Notes: generated by a model from the letters alone, not told the origin. DNA of 48,993 nt from Bacteroidia bacterium (GCA_009929445.1 SAAL01000014.1:1-48993); one strand, 5' to 3'; positions 26,858 through 36,311 are shown, counted from the first letter of the stretch. Numbers and translations are program-made.

Positions 26858-27325
26858 TCAAAATCTGTAACGGATTGCAAATGCCGCCGTGTCATAAGCT
26901 CCTCCGAATGCAGGAATTATATACCACGCCGGACGATAATCAAGCGACACTTGTAATGGAATTGAAAAATTATATTCGATACCAATTTGCCCGGCAAATG
27001 CCAGTCCGAAGCCGGAATTCCATACACTGTTTTTCTTGTATGATCGCGATCCCAGTTGTCCTCCAACTCCCACGTACCAGTTGAGGCTTTTTTCAAGACC
27101 GAAAACCCATTGATGAATTCCTGATAGAATAAAACCACTATGATCGTCAAATCCGTAAAGGCCTAAATCAAGTTCCACCCGGGTACTGTTGCTAAGCGGA
27201 TTTTGAAACGAAATTTCAGCGGAATTATCTAATCCGCGAATACCGATTGCTCTTTCGTTCGTTTGTGCAAAGGTTACACAGTTTACTGTCATAGTGAGCG
27301 CTAAAGCTAAGAATAGTTTTTTCAT
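26858..27325 (-). CDS. Small outer-membrane beta-barrel protein, copy B
   Basis: The 155-residue paralogue of the downstream gene has the same signal peptide (to FAQT, ~residue 21), strand pattern and IRYRF C-terminus. The two genes are 90 bp apart in the same direction and probably cotranscribed, with this one first. Compared with copy A it has a few extra residues around HSGFILS and RSYKKNSVWNSG, in positions that would be surface loops. Loop divergence on a conserved barrel would fit changing surface exposure. No substrate or partner is evident. Confidence 0.8.
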   Translation of the reverse strand: MKKLFLALALTMTVNCVTFAQTNERAIGIRGLDNSAEISFQNPLSNSTRVELDLGLYGFDDHSGFILSGIHQWVFGLEKSLNWYVGVGGQLGSRSYKKNSVWNSGFGLAFAGQIGIEYNFSIPLQVSLDYRPAWYIIPAFGGAYDTAAFAIRYRF

Positions 27326-27406
27326 CTTTCTCGTTTTTTTAAGTTTAATATTACAATAATTGTGCTGGTAATTCTCCGGTGAAATTATCAGAATATAGGT
27401 ATTAGT

Positions 27407-29191
27407 TCACAACACCGCTTCTTTCCAGTCGCCATTTGCCTTAATCAGGTCAATCAGTTTTTCAACTGCTTCTTCGGCTGGTACATTTTTTTCTACACAT
27501 TCGTGTTTTTTGTAAAGGCTCACTTTTCCCCGCGCCGCACCCACATACCCATAATCGGCATCGGCCATCTCACCGGGTCCGTTTACAATACAGCCCATGA
27601 TGCCTATTTTCAGGCCTGTAAGATGCGATGTCTTTGCTTTGATGCTGGCTATGACGCCCTGAAGCTCAAACATCGTTCGACCGCATCCCGGACACGATAT
27701 AAATTCAGTTTTACTCACCCGTACGCGGGAAGCCTGAAGTATGCCGAACGAAACAGACAAAACATCTTCGACTGAAACAATTCCTTCGTTATCCAAAAAG
27801 ATGCCGTCAGCCAAAAAGTCTACAAAAATCACGCCTAAATCTGTAGCAGACTTAATCTGAAGGGCTTCAAGGTCGTTTTCTCTGTATTTTCCTGCTGCAA
27901 TGACCGGAGTTTCGCACCTTTCGGCCATTAGTGTATGGATAAATGCCAGCTGTTCACCCACCGGATTGGGGTGGCTTGTTTCGAGCAGGATTACGGTTTT
28001 TTTGTTGTTTTTCAGCCTTGAAATTATATCAGTATTGAGCTCGGGATATGACATTTTCAGAAATACGATATCTTCTTTCGAAGTCAGGAAATTTTCAGGA
28101 GTATAAATTTTAAATATTTCACCTTTAGAACTGACAATTGTCTCGTTCTGCAGAATATAATCTGCTTTTAATGAAGCATGATTTACCGGTTTAGAAATTA
28201 CAACCGGAATATTTTCACCACCGATGTTCCCAATGGTATAGGTCTTGCGCCTTTTGTACAATTCTACGGAAAAAGGATTTGCCGATTTTAGTTCAATCCG
28301 GGGGTGATTTTCGCGCTGAGTGATGTAATCTGCCAGGAGTTTTGCCACCGGAATTTCAGCCTCCGGCTCTTCGCTCAGCGAAACGCGGATGGTATCGCCT
28401 ATCCCTTCGGCCAGCAAAGCTCCAATGCCCACGGCTGATTTTATTCGTCCGTCTTCGCCATCGCCGGCTTCGGTAACTCCCAGATGTAAAGGGAAATGCA
28501 TATCTTCGCTCTCCATTCTTTCAACCAGTAATCTCACAGCCTGAATCATCATCACAGTATTTGAGGCTTTCATAGAGATGACTACCCGTTGAAAATCCTC
28601 TTCCCGGCAAATGTGTAAAAACTCCATGCACGATTCCACCATACCTTCGGCTGTGTTTCCCCACCGGTTGAGCATACGCTCGCTCAGCGAACCGTGATTG
28701 ACACCTATCCGGATAGCTGTATTGTTGGCTTTACAGATATTCAGGAAGGGAATAAAGCGTGCCCGGATCTTTTCATACTCAAGTTTATATTCTTCGTCGG
28801 TATAATCGGTTGTGAGGTCAGATTTTATTCCACTAACATAGTTTCCGGGGTTTATCCGCACTTTCTCCACATGCTGTGCCGCAAGATCTGCCACATTGGC
28901 GTTAAAATGAATGTCTGCACTCAACGGTATGTGACAGTTTTTTTCGCGCAAAGTCTGGTGAATTATTTTCAGGCTTTCCACTTCTTTCATGCCCTGCGTG
29001 GTAAAACGCACCAGGTCTGCGCCTGCATTCACTATGCGCAGGCATTGATCTACAGAATTATCTATGTCGTTGGTGTTGGTATTGGCCATGGACTGAATCC
29101 GCACAGGAAAGTTACCGCCCATGATCAGATTGCCGATTCTTACTTCAGCAGTTGGTCTGCGTTTGTAATTGTATGGATTTGATTTCCACAT
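27407..29191 (-). CDS. ispG: 4-hydroxy-3-methylbut-2-enyl diphosphate synthase, long Bacteroidota form
   Basis: IspG (GcpE) catalyses the sixth step of the MEP isoprenoid pathway, reducing MEcPP to HMBPP with a [4Fe-4S] cluster. The TIM-barrel part begins RRPTAEVRIGNLIMGGNFPVRIQSM with DVNHGSL-like IRIGVNHGSLSERML. The Fe-S part carries SCPGCGRTMFELQG and GIMGCIVNGPGEMADADYG with the three cluster cysteines. Between them is an extra domain (~residues 300-440) typical of plant and Bacteroidota IspG, giving 594 residues in place of ~370. I start at ATG 29191 (MWKSNPYNYKRRPT). An upstream in-frame ATG at 29269 would add 26 residues of no family character. The adjacent rightward gene has its own promoter. 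Confidence 0.95.
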   Translation of the reverse strand: MWKSNPYNYKRRPTAEVRIGNLIMGGNFPVRIQSMANTNTNDIDNSVDQCLRIVNAGADLVRFTTQGMKEVESLKIIHQTLREKNCHIPLSADIHFNANVADLAAQHVEKVRINPGNYVSGIKSDLTTDYTDEEYKLEYEKIRARFIPFLNICKANNTAIRIGVNHGSLSERMLNRWGNTAEGMVESCMEFLHICREEDFQRVVISMKASNTVMMIQAVRLLVERMESEDMHFPLHLGVTEAGDGEDGRIKSAVGIGALLAEGIGDTIRVSLSEEPEAEIPVAKLLADYITQRENHPRIELKSANPFSVELYKRRKTYTIGNIGGENIPVVISKPVNHASLKADYILQNETIVSSKGEIFKIYTPENFLTSKEDIVFLKMSYPELNTDIISRLKNNKKTVILLETSHPNPVGEQLAFIHTLMAERCETPVIAAGKYRENDLEALQIKSATDLGVIFVDFLADGIFLDNEGIVSVEDVLSVSFGILQASRVRVSKTEFISCPGCGRTMFELQGVIASIKAKTSHLTGLKIGIMGCIVNGPGEMADADYGYVGAARGKVSLYKKHECVEKNVPAEEAVEKLIDLIKANGDWKEAVL

Positions 29192-29277
29192 GTTTATATG
29201 TTTTGTACTTGTTGTTTTGAAATGAAGTTCTGTAAAATGTTTCGGTATAATGTTTAACGGAAATAACATTTTTTCAG

Positions 29278-29285
29278 TACCTTTG
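29278..29285 (+). promoter_or_regulatory. -7 element upstream of the SulP transporter gene
   Basis: TACCTTTG matches TAnnTTTG and lies 93 bp before the start codon. No clear TTG is seen at the -33 position. Confidence 0.45.
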
Positions 29286-29378
29286 CATACGTTTTTTTTG
29301 AAGAAAATAAGTTCTCAGATTGAAATAAAACAATCGGAAGAATAAAAGGTTTTACACATTTTTGATAAATCAGCCCTT

Positions 29379-31049
29379 ATGAAAGTTTTTGATCCGAAAA
29401 TTGTATATACATTAAAGCATTACACCAAAGAACAATTTTATTCCGACCTCATGGCCGGTATTATTGTTGGTATTGTAGCTTTGCCACTGGCTATTGCGTT
29501 TGGTATTGCGTCGGGTGTATCGCCCGAGAAAGGTATTTTTACTGCCATAATTGCCGGTTTTATCATTTCCTTGCTGGGCGGCAGCCGGGTGCAGATTGGC
29601 GGTCCTACCGGCGCATTCATCGTAATAGTGTATGGAATAATTGAGCAGTACGGGGTGACAGGGCTGGCTATTGCCACCATTATAGCCGGCCTGATGCTGG
29701 TGGCAATGGGTGTGCTTAAACTGGGCACCATCATTAAATTTATCCCTTTTCCGGTTGTGGTAGGTTTTACAAGTGGTATAGCCTTAACTATTTTTGCCAC
29801 TCAGATCAAAGATCTTTTTGGTTTGCAGATTGAAAAAGTGCCGGCAGACTTCCTGAATAAATGGGTGGTTTATGCTCAGAATATATCCTCTGTTAACTGG
29901 TGGACTCTCCTTATAGGTTTGCTTTCAATAGTTATCATCAGTGTCACTCCCCGGTTTTCGAAAAAAATTCCCGGTTCGCTTCTTGCCATCATTTTAATGA
30001 CTGTGCTGGTCTATTTTCTGAAAAATAGTTTTGGAATTCAGGGTATTGAGACCATTGGAGATCGCTTTACCATCAATGCATCCATTCCTCAGGCCAATAC
30101 TTACAACATCGATTTCGATACGGTGCGTACATTATTGCCTGTGGCTTTTACTATTGCCATGCTCGGTGCCATCGAGTCATTGCTTTCAGCCACTGTATCA
30201 GATGGGGTTATCGGCAGCAAACACAATTCAAATACCGAGCTTATAGCTCAGGGTGTGGCTAACATAATCACTCCCATATTCGGGGGCATTCCGGCAACCG
30301 GAGCCATTGCCCGCACCATGACCAACATCAACAACGGCGGCAGAACTCCCGTAGCAGGCATTATTCACGCCATTGTGCTGGGGCTTATTCTGTTCTTTCT
30401 TGGCGGACTCACCAAACATATTCCGATGGCTTGCCTGGCCGGAGTTTTAATGGTGGTAGCCTACAACATGAGCGAATGGCGTACTTTCAAATCGCTGATG
30501 CGAAACACAAAATCAGACGTTACCGTACTCCTTGCCACATTTCTGCTTACTGTGATATTTGACCTTACCATTGCCATTGAAGTCGGTCTGCTGCTCGCTG
30601 TGTTGCTTTTCCTGAGAAGAATTTCGGAAGTATCTACCGTGTCTGTTATTCAGGATGTGGTGGATAAAACGGACTATGTAGAAGAAGGTATCGAATCGGA
30701 GAAACTCAAAATACCGAAAGGTGTATCGATTTATGAAATCGAAGGTCCGTTTTTCTTTGGAGTAGCCAATAAGTTTGAAGAAACGATGAAACAGGTGGGC
30801 GGATCGTCGAAAGTGAGAATTATCCGAATGCGTAAAGTGCCTTTTATCGATTCTACAGGTGCTCACAATCTTGAAAACCTGATAAAAATGTCCCACAAAG
30901 ATAAAACCAGAATTGTACTTTCGGGTGTGAACGACAACGTGCGTGAAGTACTTCAAAAGGTGGAAATTGATAAACTTATAGGAAGCGAAAATATCTGCAA
31001 CAACATCATTGAAGCACTCGAAAAATCAAAACAATTGTTAAAGGAATAG
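29379..31049 (+). CDS. SulP-family inorganic anion transporter with STAS domain
   Basis: The 556-residue protein has an N-terminal SulP/SLC26 membrane domain (residues ~20-410, about 14 membrane segments). Signature stretches are MAGIIVGIVALPLAIAFGIA, GGSRVQIGGPTGAFIVIV and FGGIPATGAIARTMTNINNGG. A C-terminal STAS domain (~430-555) carries YEIEGPFFFGVANKFEE and RKVPFIDSTGAHNLENL. Family members move sulfate, bicarbonate or other anions across the inner membrane, often with H+ or Na+. No cysteine-biosynthesis or carbonic-anhydrase gene is nearby, so the anion cannot be assigned. The gene is monocistronic to judge from the promoter-like elements on both sides. Confidence 0.92.
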   Translation: MKVFDPKIVYTLKHYTKEQFYSDLMAGIIVGIVALPLAIAFGIASGVSPEKGIFTAIIAGFIISLLGGSRVQIGGPTGAFIVIVYGIIEQYGVTGLAIATIIAGLMLVAMGVLKLGTIIKFIPFPVVVGFTSGIALTIFATQIKDLFGLQIEKVPADFLNKWVVYAQNISSVNWWTLLIGLLSIVIISVTPRFSKKIPGSLLAIILMTVLVYFLKNSFGIQGIETIGDRFTINASIPQANTYNIDFDTVRTLLPVAFTIAMLGAIESLLSATVSDGVIGSKHNSNTELIAQGVANIITPIFGGIPATGAIARTMTNINNGGRTPVAGIIHAIVLGLILFFLGGLTKHIPMACLAGVLMVVAYNMSEWRTFKSLMRNTKSDVTVLLATFLLTVIFDLTIAIEVGLLLAVLLFLRRISEVSTVSVIQDVVDKTDYVEEGIESEKLKIPKGVSIYEIEGPFFFGVANKFEETMKQVGGSSKVRIIRMRKVPFIDSTGAHNLENLIKMSHKDKTRIVLSGVNDNVREVLQKVEIDKLIGSENICNNIIEALEKSKQLLKE

Positions 31050-31113
31050 TTCTTATTTATCTTCATTTGAATTAAAATTAAGCAAATTGTTTTTTTTATT
31101 CAAAGCAAAACCT

Positions 31114-31121
31114 TATTTTTG
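31114..31121 (+). promoter_or_regulatory. -7 element of the zapA operon
   Basis: TATTTTTG matches TAnnTTTG and lies 19 bp before the start codon at 31141, implying a very short leader. It supports choosing 31141 over an in-frame start at 31087, which lies upstream of this element. Confidence 0.5.
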
Positions 31122-31140
31122 TGGAGATTTAGTAAAAAGT

Positions 31141-31434
31141 ATGGAAAACCGATATGCAGATCTCATCAGGGAGTTTGAATCGAATATACGAAAACTGATT
31201 TCTGAACAAAAAGCTCTTCGGGAAAAGAATGCTACCCTTGCAGCCGAATTGGACGGAAAAAAGAGAGATTTGATGGAAGCTCACAAAGAAATCCTGGATT
31301 TGCAAAAAGAATACAAACTTTTACAAACAGCAAACGGATTAGGCGGTTCTGATGAAAATCGCCGTAACTCCCGTCAGCACTTGAACAAAATAGTGCGGGA
31401 AATTGATAAATGTTTGGCGCTTCTAAGCGAATAA
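31141..31434 (+). CDS. Coiled-coil protein encoded upstream of zapA (ZapB-like in character)
   Basis: The 97-residue protein is predicted to be a long coiled coil (residues ~8-65, ESNIRKLISEQKALREKNAT onward) with a basic C-terminal part (RRNSRQHLNKIVREIDKCLALL). It has no signal or membrane segment. It sits 4 bp upstream of zapA and is surely cotranscribed. Small coiled-coil genes in this position are common in Bacteroidota. The pairing suggests a ZapB-like partner of ZapA at the division ring, but sequence similarity to E. coli ZapB is not evident, so the role is inferred from context. The start at ATG 31141 follows the promoter element. Confidence 0.75.
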   Translation: MENRYADLIREFESNIRKLISEQKALREKNATLAAELDGKKRDLMEAHKEILDLQKEYKLLQTANGLGGSDENRRNSRQHLNKIVREIDKCLALLSE

Positions 31435-31438
31435 ACGT

Positions 31439-31729
31439 ATGGAAGATAATAAAACTTTTACAATAAATATATTACTCAACGGAGTCAGAATGCCGTTGAA
31501 CATACGTCGCGAAGACGAAGAAATATACAGAAACGCCGAAAAGATAGTAAATAAGTATCTCGAACAATACAGAAAGCAATTCAGCCAGCGAAGCATGGAG
31601 GAAATTCTTACACTGACGGCATATCAGCTGGCGGTGATTGTTGCAAAACAGGCAACAAACCAGGATCAGGCTCCACTAGCTGAGAAAATAGAGGAACTCA
31701 ACAAGGAGTTGATCCGCCTGATGAGCTAG
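31439..31729 (+). CDS. zapA: Cell division protein ZapA
   Basis: The 96-residue protein matches ZapA. An N-terminal alpha/beta head (FTINILLNGVRMPLNIRREDEEIYRNAEKIVNKYLEQYR) is followed by a helical tail (EILTLTAYQLAVIVAKQATN ... IEELNKELIRLM) that forms the tetramer coiled coil. ZapA bundles FtsZ filaments and stabilises the division ring. The gene is 4 bp after a coiled-coil partner gene. A structured intergenic segment separates it from rny, which follows at 149 bp. Confidence 0.9.
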   Translation: MEDNKTFTINILLNGVRMPLNIRREDEEIYRNAEKIVNKYLEQYRKQFSQRSMEEILTLTAYQLAVIVAKQATNQDQAPLAEKIEELNKELIRLMS

Positions 31730-31766
31730 TACTTACTCTCTTTCAATGCATTTTTATTCAGGTTAC

Positions 31767-31844
31767 CGCATTAGATTGTGCATTCATTTTCAGGAAGATA
31801 TCTTGCTGGAGATTTGTTAACAATGTGATGCGATTTTTATTTTT
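31767..31844 (+). ncRNA. Structured RNA element between zapA and rny (terminator-like or small RNA)
   Basis: CGCATTAGATTGT (31767-31779) pairs with ACAATGTGATGCG (31820-31832) in a 13-position stem with one G-T wobble and one mismatch. Inside it, CAGGAAGATATCTTGCTG (31791-31808) can form a second hairpin. ATTTTTATTTTT follows. It could be the zapA terminator or a longer structured RNA. No family was recognised. Confidence 0.4.
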
Positions 31845-31877
31845 AAAATAAACTACTTATAAAACAAAAAAACAAAT

Positions 31878-33401
31878 ATGATTTACTACGTAATAATAGC
31901 AGTAGTAGCTCTTGCCCTCGGATTTCTCGGCGCATACCTTATGCTCGGAGTATTCAATAAGAGAGCCAAAAGAGAGCTGGAGGCTGAAGCCGAACTGCTG
32001 AAAAAGAAAAAGGAAATAGAGGCCAAAGAGAGATTCATAGCTCTCAAAGCCGAACATGAGCAGCAGGTACAGCAAAGAAATGCCAAGGTACAGGCAGCCG
32101 AAGTGAAAATACAGCAGCGCGAAATGCAACTCAGTCAGCGCCAGAGCGAACTTCAGCGCAAAATGAACGAAGTGGAAGCAAAATCCGAAAACATCGAACA
32201 ACAACTTACCGCCCTCGAAAACAAAAAACGAGAAACAGAACACCTCAATCGTCAGGCTAAAGAACAACTGGAAACCATCTCGGGGCTTTCGGCCGAACAA
32301 GCCAAAGAAAGACTGGTAGAAACACTCAAAGAGGAAGCTAAAACTAATGCACTGTCATACATCAACGAAATAATGGATGAAGCCAAAATGACAGCCAATA
32401 AGGAAGCCAAAAAAATTGTTGTACAAACCATTCAGCGCGTAGCAACCGAAACTGCCATCGAAAACTCAGTCACCGTATTTCATATCGATTCCGATGAGGT
32501 GAAAGGACGTATTATCGGGCGTGAAGGACGCAATATACGCGCACTCGAAGCTGCTACCGGTGTTGAAATAATAGTGGATGATACCCCCGAAGCCATTGTA
32601 CTCTCGGCGTTCGATCCGGTAAGACGCGAAATAGCACGCCTTTCGCTCCACCAGCTCGTTACCGACGGACGCATTCACCCTGCCCGCATCGAGGAAATAG
32701 TAAATAAGGTACGCAAGCAGGTAGAAGAAGAAATCATTGAAACCGGCAAACGAACTACCATCGATTTGGGTATCCACGGTCTGCATCCGGAGTTGATCCG
32801 AATGGTAGGAAAAATGAAATACCGCTCGTCGTACGGACAGAATCTACTTCAGCACTCGCGCGAAGTAGCCAATCTGTGTGCCACTATGGCATCTGAATTA
32901 GGCCTCAATCCGAAAAAGGCAAAACGCGCAGGACTTCTTCATGATATCGGAAAAGTACCCGACGATGAACCCGAATTGCCACACGCACTGCTCGGTATGC
33001 GATTGGCAGAAAAATACAAGGAAAAGCCCGAAATATGCAATGCTATTGGCTCTCACCACGATGAAGTGGAAATGGAGACTATGCTGGCACCCATCGTTCA
33101 GGTGTGCGATGCCATATCAGGTGCCCGCCCGGGTGCCCGCCGCGAAATAGTAGAAGCATATATCAAAAGGCTGAATGACCTCGAAAATCTGGCACTCTCG
33201 TATCCCGGAGTAATCAAAACGTATGCAATACAGGCCGGACGAGAGTTGCGTGTGATTGTTGGGGCCGAAAAACTGGATGATAAAGAAACGGAACTTTTGT
33301 CATTTGACATTGCCAAAAAAATTCAGGACGAAATGACATATCCGGGACAGGTCAAAATTACCGTTATCCGCGAGACACGTGCAGTAAGCTATGCTAAGTA
33401 G
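31878..33401 (+). CDS. rny: Ribonuclease Y
   Basis: The 507-residue protein is membrane-anchored endoribonuclease Y, which starts decay of many mRNAs. Order of parts: one N-terminal membrane helix (residues ~2-25), a long charged coiled coil (~26-190), a KH RNA-binding domain ([24 protein letters not shown] loop visible) and an HD phosphohydrolase domain with [12 protein letters not shown] and a later [10 protein letters not shown]. The length fits the family (~510-520). It lies downstream of zapA, from which it is separated by a structured segment, and ends at a strong hairpin. tmRNA lies next, so three RNA-surveillance or division functions cluster here; no direct link is implied. Confidence 0.96.
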   Translation: MIYYVIIAVVALALGFLGAYLMLGVFNKRAKRELEAEAELLKKKKEIEAKERFIALKAEHEQQVQQRNAKVQAAEVKIQQREMQLSQRQSELQRKMNEVEAKSENIEQQLTALENKKRETEHLNRQAKEQLETISGLSAEQAKERLVETLKEEAKTNALSYINEIMDEAKMTANKEAKKIVVQTIQRVATETAIENSVTVFHIDSDEVKGRIIGREGRNIRALEAATGVEIIVDDTPEAIVLSAFDPVRREIARLSLHQLVTDGRIHPARIEEIVNKVRKQVEEEIIETGKRTTIDLGIHGLHPELIRMVGKMKYRSSYGQNLLQHSREVANLCATMASELGLNPKKAKRAGLLHDIGKVPDDEPELPHALLGMRLAEKYKEKPEICNAIGSHHDEVEMETMLAPIVQVCDAISGARPGARREIVEAYIKRLNDLENLALSYPGVIKTYAIQAGRELRVIVGAEKLDDKETELLSFDIAKKIQDEMTYPGQVKITVIRETRAVSYAK

Positions 33402-33431
33402 TTTACATACAATGATATAAAGCGTAAAAGT

Positions 33432-33468
33432 AAAAATATGTTCAGCTTGTGTTGAACATATTTTTTTT
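33432..33468 (+). terminator. Terminator of rny
   Basis: The arms AAATATGTTCA (33434-33444) and TGAACATATTT (33453-33463) are perfect with an 8-nt loop and run into eight T residues. It is ~30 bp after the rny stop and before ssrA. Confidence 0.88.
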
Positions 33469-33540
33469 AAAATTGTTTTAATCTTTGAGATTTTGGCACA
33501 AGAATTGTTAATTTGTTATTTATTCCAAAAAAGCGATTTT

Positions 33541-33935
33541 GGGGCTGTTTGGTTTTGACAGCAGGCAGAAAAGGTATGTAAGCATGTCGAGCGTCGGAAT
33601 GCCGGCTCGTTAATCCCGGATTTCAAAACAATAACTGGCGAAAATAATTACGCTCTTGCTGCTTAATCGAATAAAGTAGATTAAACTTAATCCAGATACA
33701 AGGTATCAGGACGAGACATCTCTCAAATGCCCTCTCCCCGAGGCGATTTGATACAGAGGTGCGGACAAATCGGGGATAGCTGGTCGTAGCCTTGTACGGG
33801 CAGCGAAATAACAAAGGATAAGGCAGCAGTTGGTAGCTTTGGTCTTGCTGCAGCACGAAAATCAAAGCAAAGATAAGCATGTAGAAAGCATATTGTTTCC
33901 TTGTTTGGACGAGGGTTCGACTCCCTCCAGCTCCA
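33541..33935 (+). ncRNA. ssrA: Transfer-messenger RNA (tmRNA), tag GENNYALAA
   Basis: The 5' end GGGGCTG pairs with CAGCTCC at 33928-33934, forming the tRNA-like acceptor stem; A33935 is the discriminator base and CCA is not encoded. GGTTTTGACAG near the 5' end and the T-arm GGACGAGGGTTCGACTCCC near the 3' end are the conserved tRNA-like parts. The tag frame is at 33637-33666 and reads GGC GAA AAT AAT TAC GCT CTT GCT GCT TAA. It gives GENNYALAA, the Bacteroidota tag ending ALAA that ClpXP-type proteases recognise. tmRNA rescues stalled ribosomes together with SmpB, which is not encoded in this window. The length (~395 nt) fits the family. Confidence 0.97.
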
Positions 33936-34227
33936 CTTTCTGTTGAATTTCTGACAACAAATGAAAACATTTCTTAAGTTCATTTGTTTCTGTTGTAACG
34001 ATACGTAACCAGAATAAAATCTGAAAGAGAGATTTTCTCTGCATTTTTCAAATTATTCGGGCATTATTTTCGTTATTCTAATCTTAGAGCTGATACAAAT
34101 ATCTTATTTTCTTAAAGTTTCATCAAAATGGACTTTTACAAACGGAAATTTATATCAATTTTGTTCCTTTAGTTCACTTTTGATTAAAAAAATTATTCAA
34201 AAATGAATTTAAGTTAAAACTTATTCG
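33936..34227. other. Intergenic region between tmRNA and the OmpA gene
   Basis: No convincing gene. A 10-bp inverted repeat, AACAAATGAA (33956-33965) and TTCATTTGTT (33979-33988), just after ssrA may help end the tmRNA transcript, though no T-run follows. The rest is AT-rich leader and promoter DNA for the OmpA gene. Confidence 0.6.
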
Positions 34228-34235
34228 TATTTTTG
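34228..34235 (+). promoter_or_regulatory. -7 element of the OmpA gene
   Basis: TATTTTTG matches TAnnTTTG; the start codon is 61 bp downstream, leaving an AT-rich leader. No clear -33 TTG. Confidence 0.5.
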
Positions 34236-34296
34236 TGAATTATTTGAAAACAACACATCATAATTTATTTTAACTGCTAATAAAAAAACAAAAAAA

Positions 34297-35454
34297 ATGA
34301 AAAAACTTTTTTTAACCGTAATGATAATAGCAAGTGCTATTACTTACACATCTGCTCAAACTGATGCTGCTCATTGGTCTTTTGCTCTTAAAGGTGGCGT
34401 TGATTATTTCAACATCAATCCCGCAGGCGACGATTTTATTGACAATGCAAGTTGGGGGGCCGGTGCTGCCCTCGAATACACTATCAACCCGATTGTAGGT
34501 GTTGGACTTAATCTGGACTATCTGAACTTCAACCGCTCAACAATCAAAGGTAAAACCATTGATCCTAGTTTCTTCACTTCAGTAAATCTTTCAAACCTGC
34601 TTTTCCCGAAACGTAACAGTGCAAAACTCAACTTCTACGCTAACTTTGGTGGTGGAGTAAGTCTGCCGAGCTATTCTGACTATGTTGCTCCGACCACAAC
34701 TTATGCAAGAGGAATGTCAGCTATGCCTACCAAAACCAATGCACTGGCTTACACAGGAGCTTCAATGGAATATAATTTAGGCAGAGTTGTAGCTCTTGGT
34801 TTGGATTACACCTACCGCGGTTACATTACACCGTTAACAAATGTAGTTGAATACAACGATGCTAACACGCTGATGGCTACTTTGCGTTTCAAACTTGGAA
34901 CAGGAAGCAAAACTCACGTACGTGATATGACTACTGCCGACTACTTCCCTGCACCAGCTCCTGTTATTCAACATGTTGAAAATGCATTTGACCCATCTGC
35001 TATCAACAGCCGTCTGGATGCACTTGACAAAGCCGGTATGGATATTCAGAACCGTCTGAAAAATCTGGAAGATGCTGTGAAAGGATTGAAAGATAAAGAA
35101 GAAGGTTCAATGATCAGTGCATCTTTTGACAATATCGAATTCGATTTCAATTCAGCAAAACTTACCGATGCATCATTAGTTATCCTTGATAATGTAGCTG
35201 CAATTTTGAGAGACAATCAAACATGGAGCAAACTGAACATCAACGGTCACACAGACAACGTAGGTCCGGATGCATACAATCAGACCTTGTCCGAAAAACG
35301 TGCAAATTCTGTTAGAGATTACCTGGCTAAGAAAGGTTTATCAATGGCTGCCATGCTTACTAATGGCTTTGGCGAATCAAAACCAATTGCTGACAATGCT
35401 ACAGTAGCAGGTCGTCAGGCTAACCGTCGCGTTGAATTTGAAATTACAAAATAA
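34297..35454 (+). CDS. OmpA-family outer-membrane protein
   Basis: The 385-residue protein has a signal peptide (to TSAQT, ~residue 20). An eight-stranded barrel-like domain (~25-210) follows, with NPIVGVGLNLDYLNF and VVALGLDYTYRGYITPL. A short coiled-coil linker (~230-265, SRLDALDKAGMDIQNRLKNL) leads to a C-terminal OmpA domain (~275-385) carrying FDFNSAKLTDAS, INGHTDNVGPDAYNQTLSEK and GRQANRRVEFEI. The OmpA domain binds peptidoglycan, and the barrel anchors it in the outer membrane. It has its own promoter and a perfect terminator, as expected for an abundant envelope protein. Three further barrel genes follow in the same direction. Confidence 0.94.
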   Translation: MKKLFLTVMIIASAITYTSAQTDAAHWSFALKGGVDYFNINPAGDDFIDNASWGAGAALEYTINPIVGVGLNLDYLNFNRSTIKGKTIDPSFFTSVNLSNLLFPKRNSAKLNFYANFGGGVSLPSYSDYVAPTTTYARGMSAMPTKTNALAYTGASMEYNLGRVVALGLDYTYRGYITPLTNVVEYNDANTLMATLRFKLGTGSKTHVRDMTTADYFPAPAPVIQHVENAFDPSAINSRLDALDKAGMDIQNRLKNLEDAVKGLKDKEEGSMISASFDNIEFDFNSAKLTDASLVILDNVAAILRDNQTWSKLNINGHTDNVGPDAYNQTLSEKRANSVRDYLAKKGLSMAAMLTNGFGESKPIADNATVAGRQANRRVEFEITK

Positions 35455-35514
35455 AATTTCAACCATTAATCTGTTCTGAAATTCAGAAGATTGGATTAAA
35501 ATAAACAAACAAAT

Positions 35515-35564
35515 CGGGCAAAATCAGATAGAATTCGATTCTAAAGATTTTGCCCGGTTTTTTA
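35515..35564 (+). terminator. Terminator of the OmpA gene
   Basis: The perfect 11-bp arms CGGGCAAAATC (35515-35525) and GATTTTGCCCG (35546-35556) are followed by GTTTTTTATTTT. Confidence 0.88.
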
Positions 35565-35705
35565 TTTTATATTGTTTGATTCTCAGTAAAAGAAGCAGCA
35601 AAGAGTGTTCGCAGACCTGTTAGAAGTTAAAAAACAAGCTGGTTGGCACGATTTTTGGAGTTTACAATCCATATATTTTTTTAAATCAACTAAATAAGAA
35701 AAATT

Positions 35706-36311
35706 ATGAAAACAAGTAGAAAAATCTCTTTCGTATTATTAGCTGCCATGTTATCAATTGGTTTTGCAAATGCTCAGTTAGGTATTCAGGCCGGATACAG
35801 CAACTCAAAAGATGCAAATTCCGATGCTGCCTTGAATGGATTTCATGCCGGTTTGGTTTACAATTTGCCAATTCAGGGTCCCGTGAGCCTCCAGTATGGT
35901 TTATTGTACAACTATTTAACCACAAATAATGATTACTGGGGAATAGCTAATTCAAGTACTACGGCTCACAGGCTCGATTTACCTGTACGTTTAGCTGTTG
36001 ATTTTCCGTTGGGAGGTACAGTAAGTGCATTTGTGTTCGGAGGTCCGAATTTTAATTATGCATTATCTCAGTCAACAAAAGTTGAAAGTGGATTGGGAAG
36101 TTTGGAAACAAACAATATCTATAAAATGGAAATGTCAAACGGTAAAAAACATTATTCTCCCTTTGACCTTCAGTTGGGTGCAGGTGCAGGTCTCAAGTTC
36201 AATCAGCTTTCTGTGCGCTTCAGCTACGACTGGGGAATGCTCGACAGAAATAATTCTGATGCAATCTGGAAAAACAACGACATGAAAGTAGGTATCGCTT
36301 ACCATTTTTAA
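35706..36311 (+). CDS. Outer-membrane beta-barrel protein (porin-like), paralogue 1 of 3
   Basis: The 201-residue protein has a signal peptide (to ANAQ, ~residue 24) and a barrel of the OMP_b-brl type. Shared family motifs are LNGFHAGLVYNLP, LQYGLLYNYLTTNND, FVFGGPNFNYALSQ, DLQLGAGAGLKF and VRFSYDWGMLDRN, with a C-terminal aromatic residue (AYHF). The two following genes have the same motifs at the same spacing, so the three form a tandem paralogue family. Such proteins are common in Bacteroidota outer membranes and mostly uncharacterised. No clean TAnnTTTG promoter was found in the 200 bp upstream. Confidence 0.83.
   Translation: MKTSRKISFVLLAAMLSIGFANAQLGIQAGYSNSKDANSDAALNGFHAGLVYNLPIQGPVSLQYGLLYNYLTTNNDYWGIANSSTTAHRLDLPVRLAVDFPLGGTVSAFVFGGPNFNYALSQSTKVESGLGSLETNNIYKMEMSNGKKHYSPFDLQLGAGAGLKFNQLSVRFSYDWGMLDRNNSDAIWKNNDMKVGIAYHF

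Noticed and set aside
31730-31877. 6S RNA beside zapA
   Set aside because: The gap is only 148 bp and the long internal bubble that mimics an open promoter is not seen; kept only as an unnamed structured segment.
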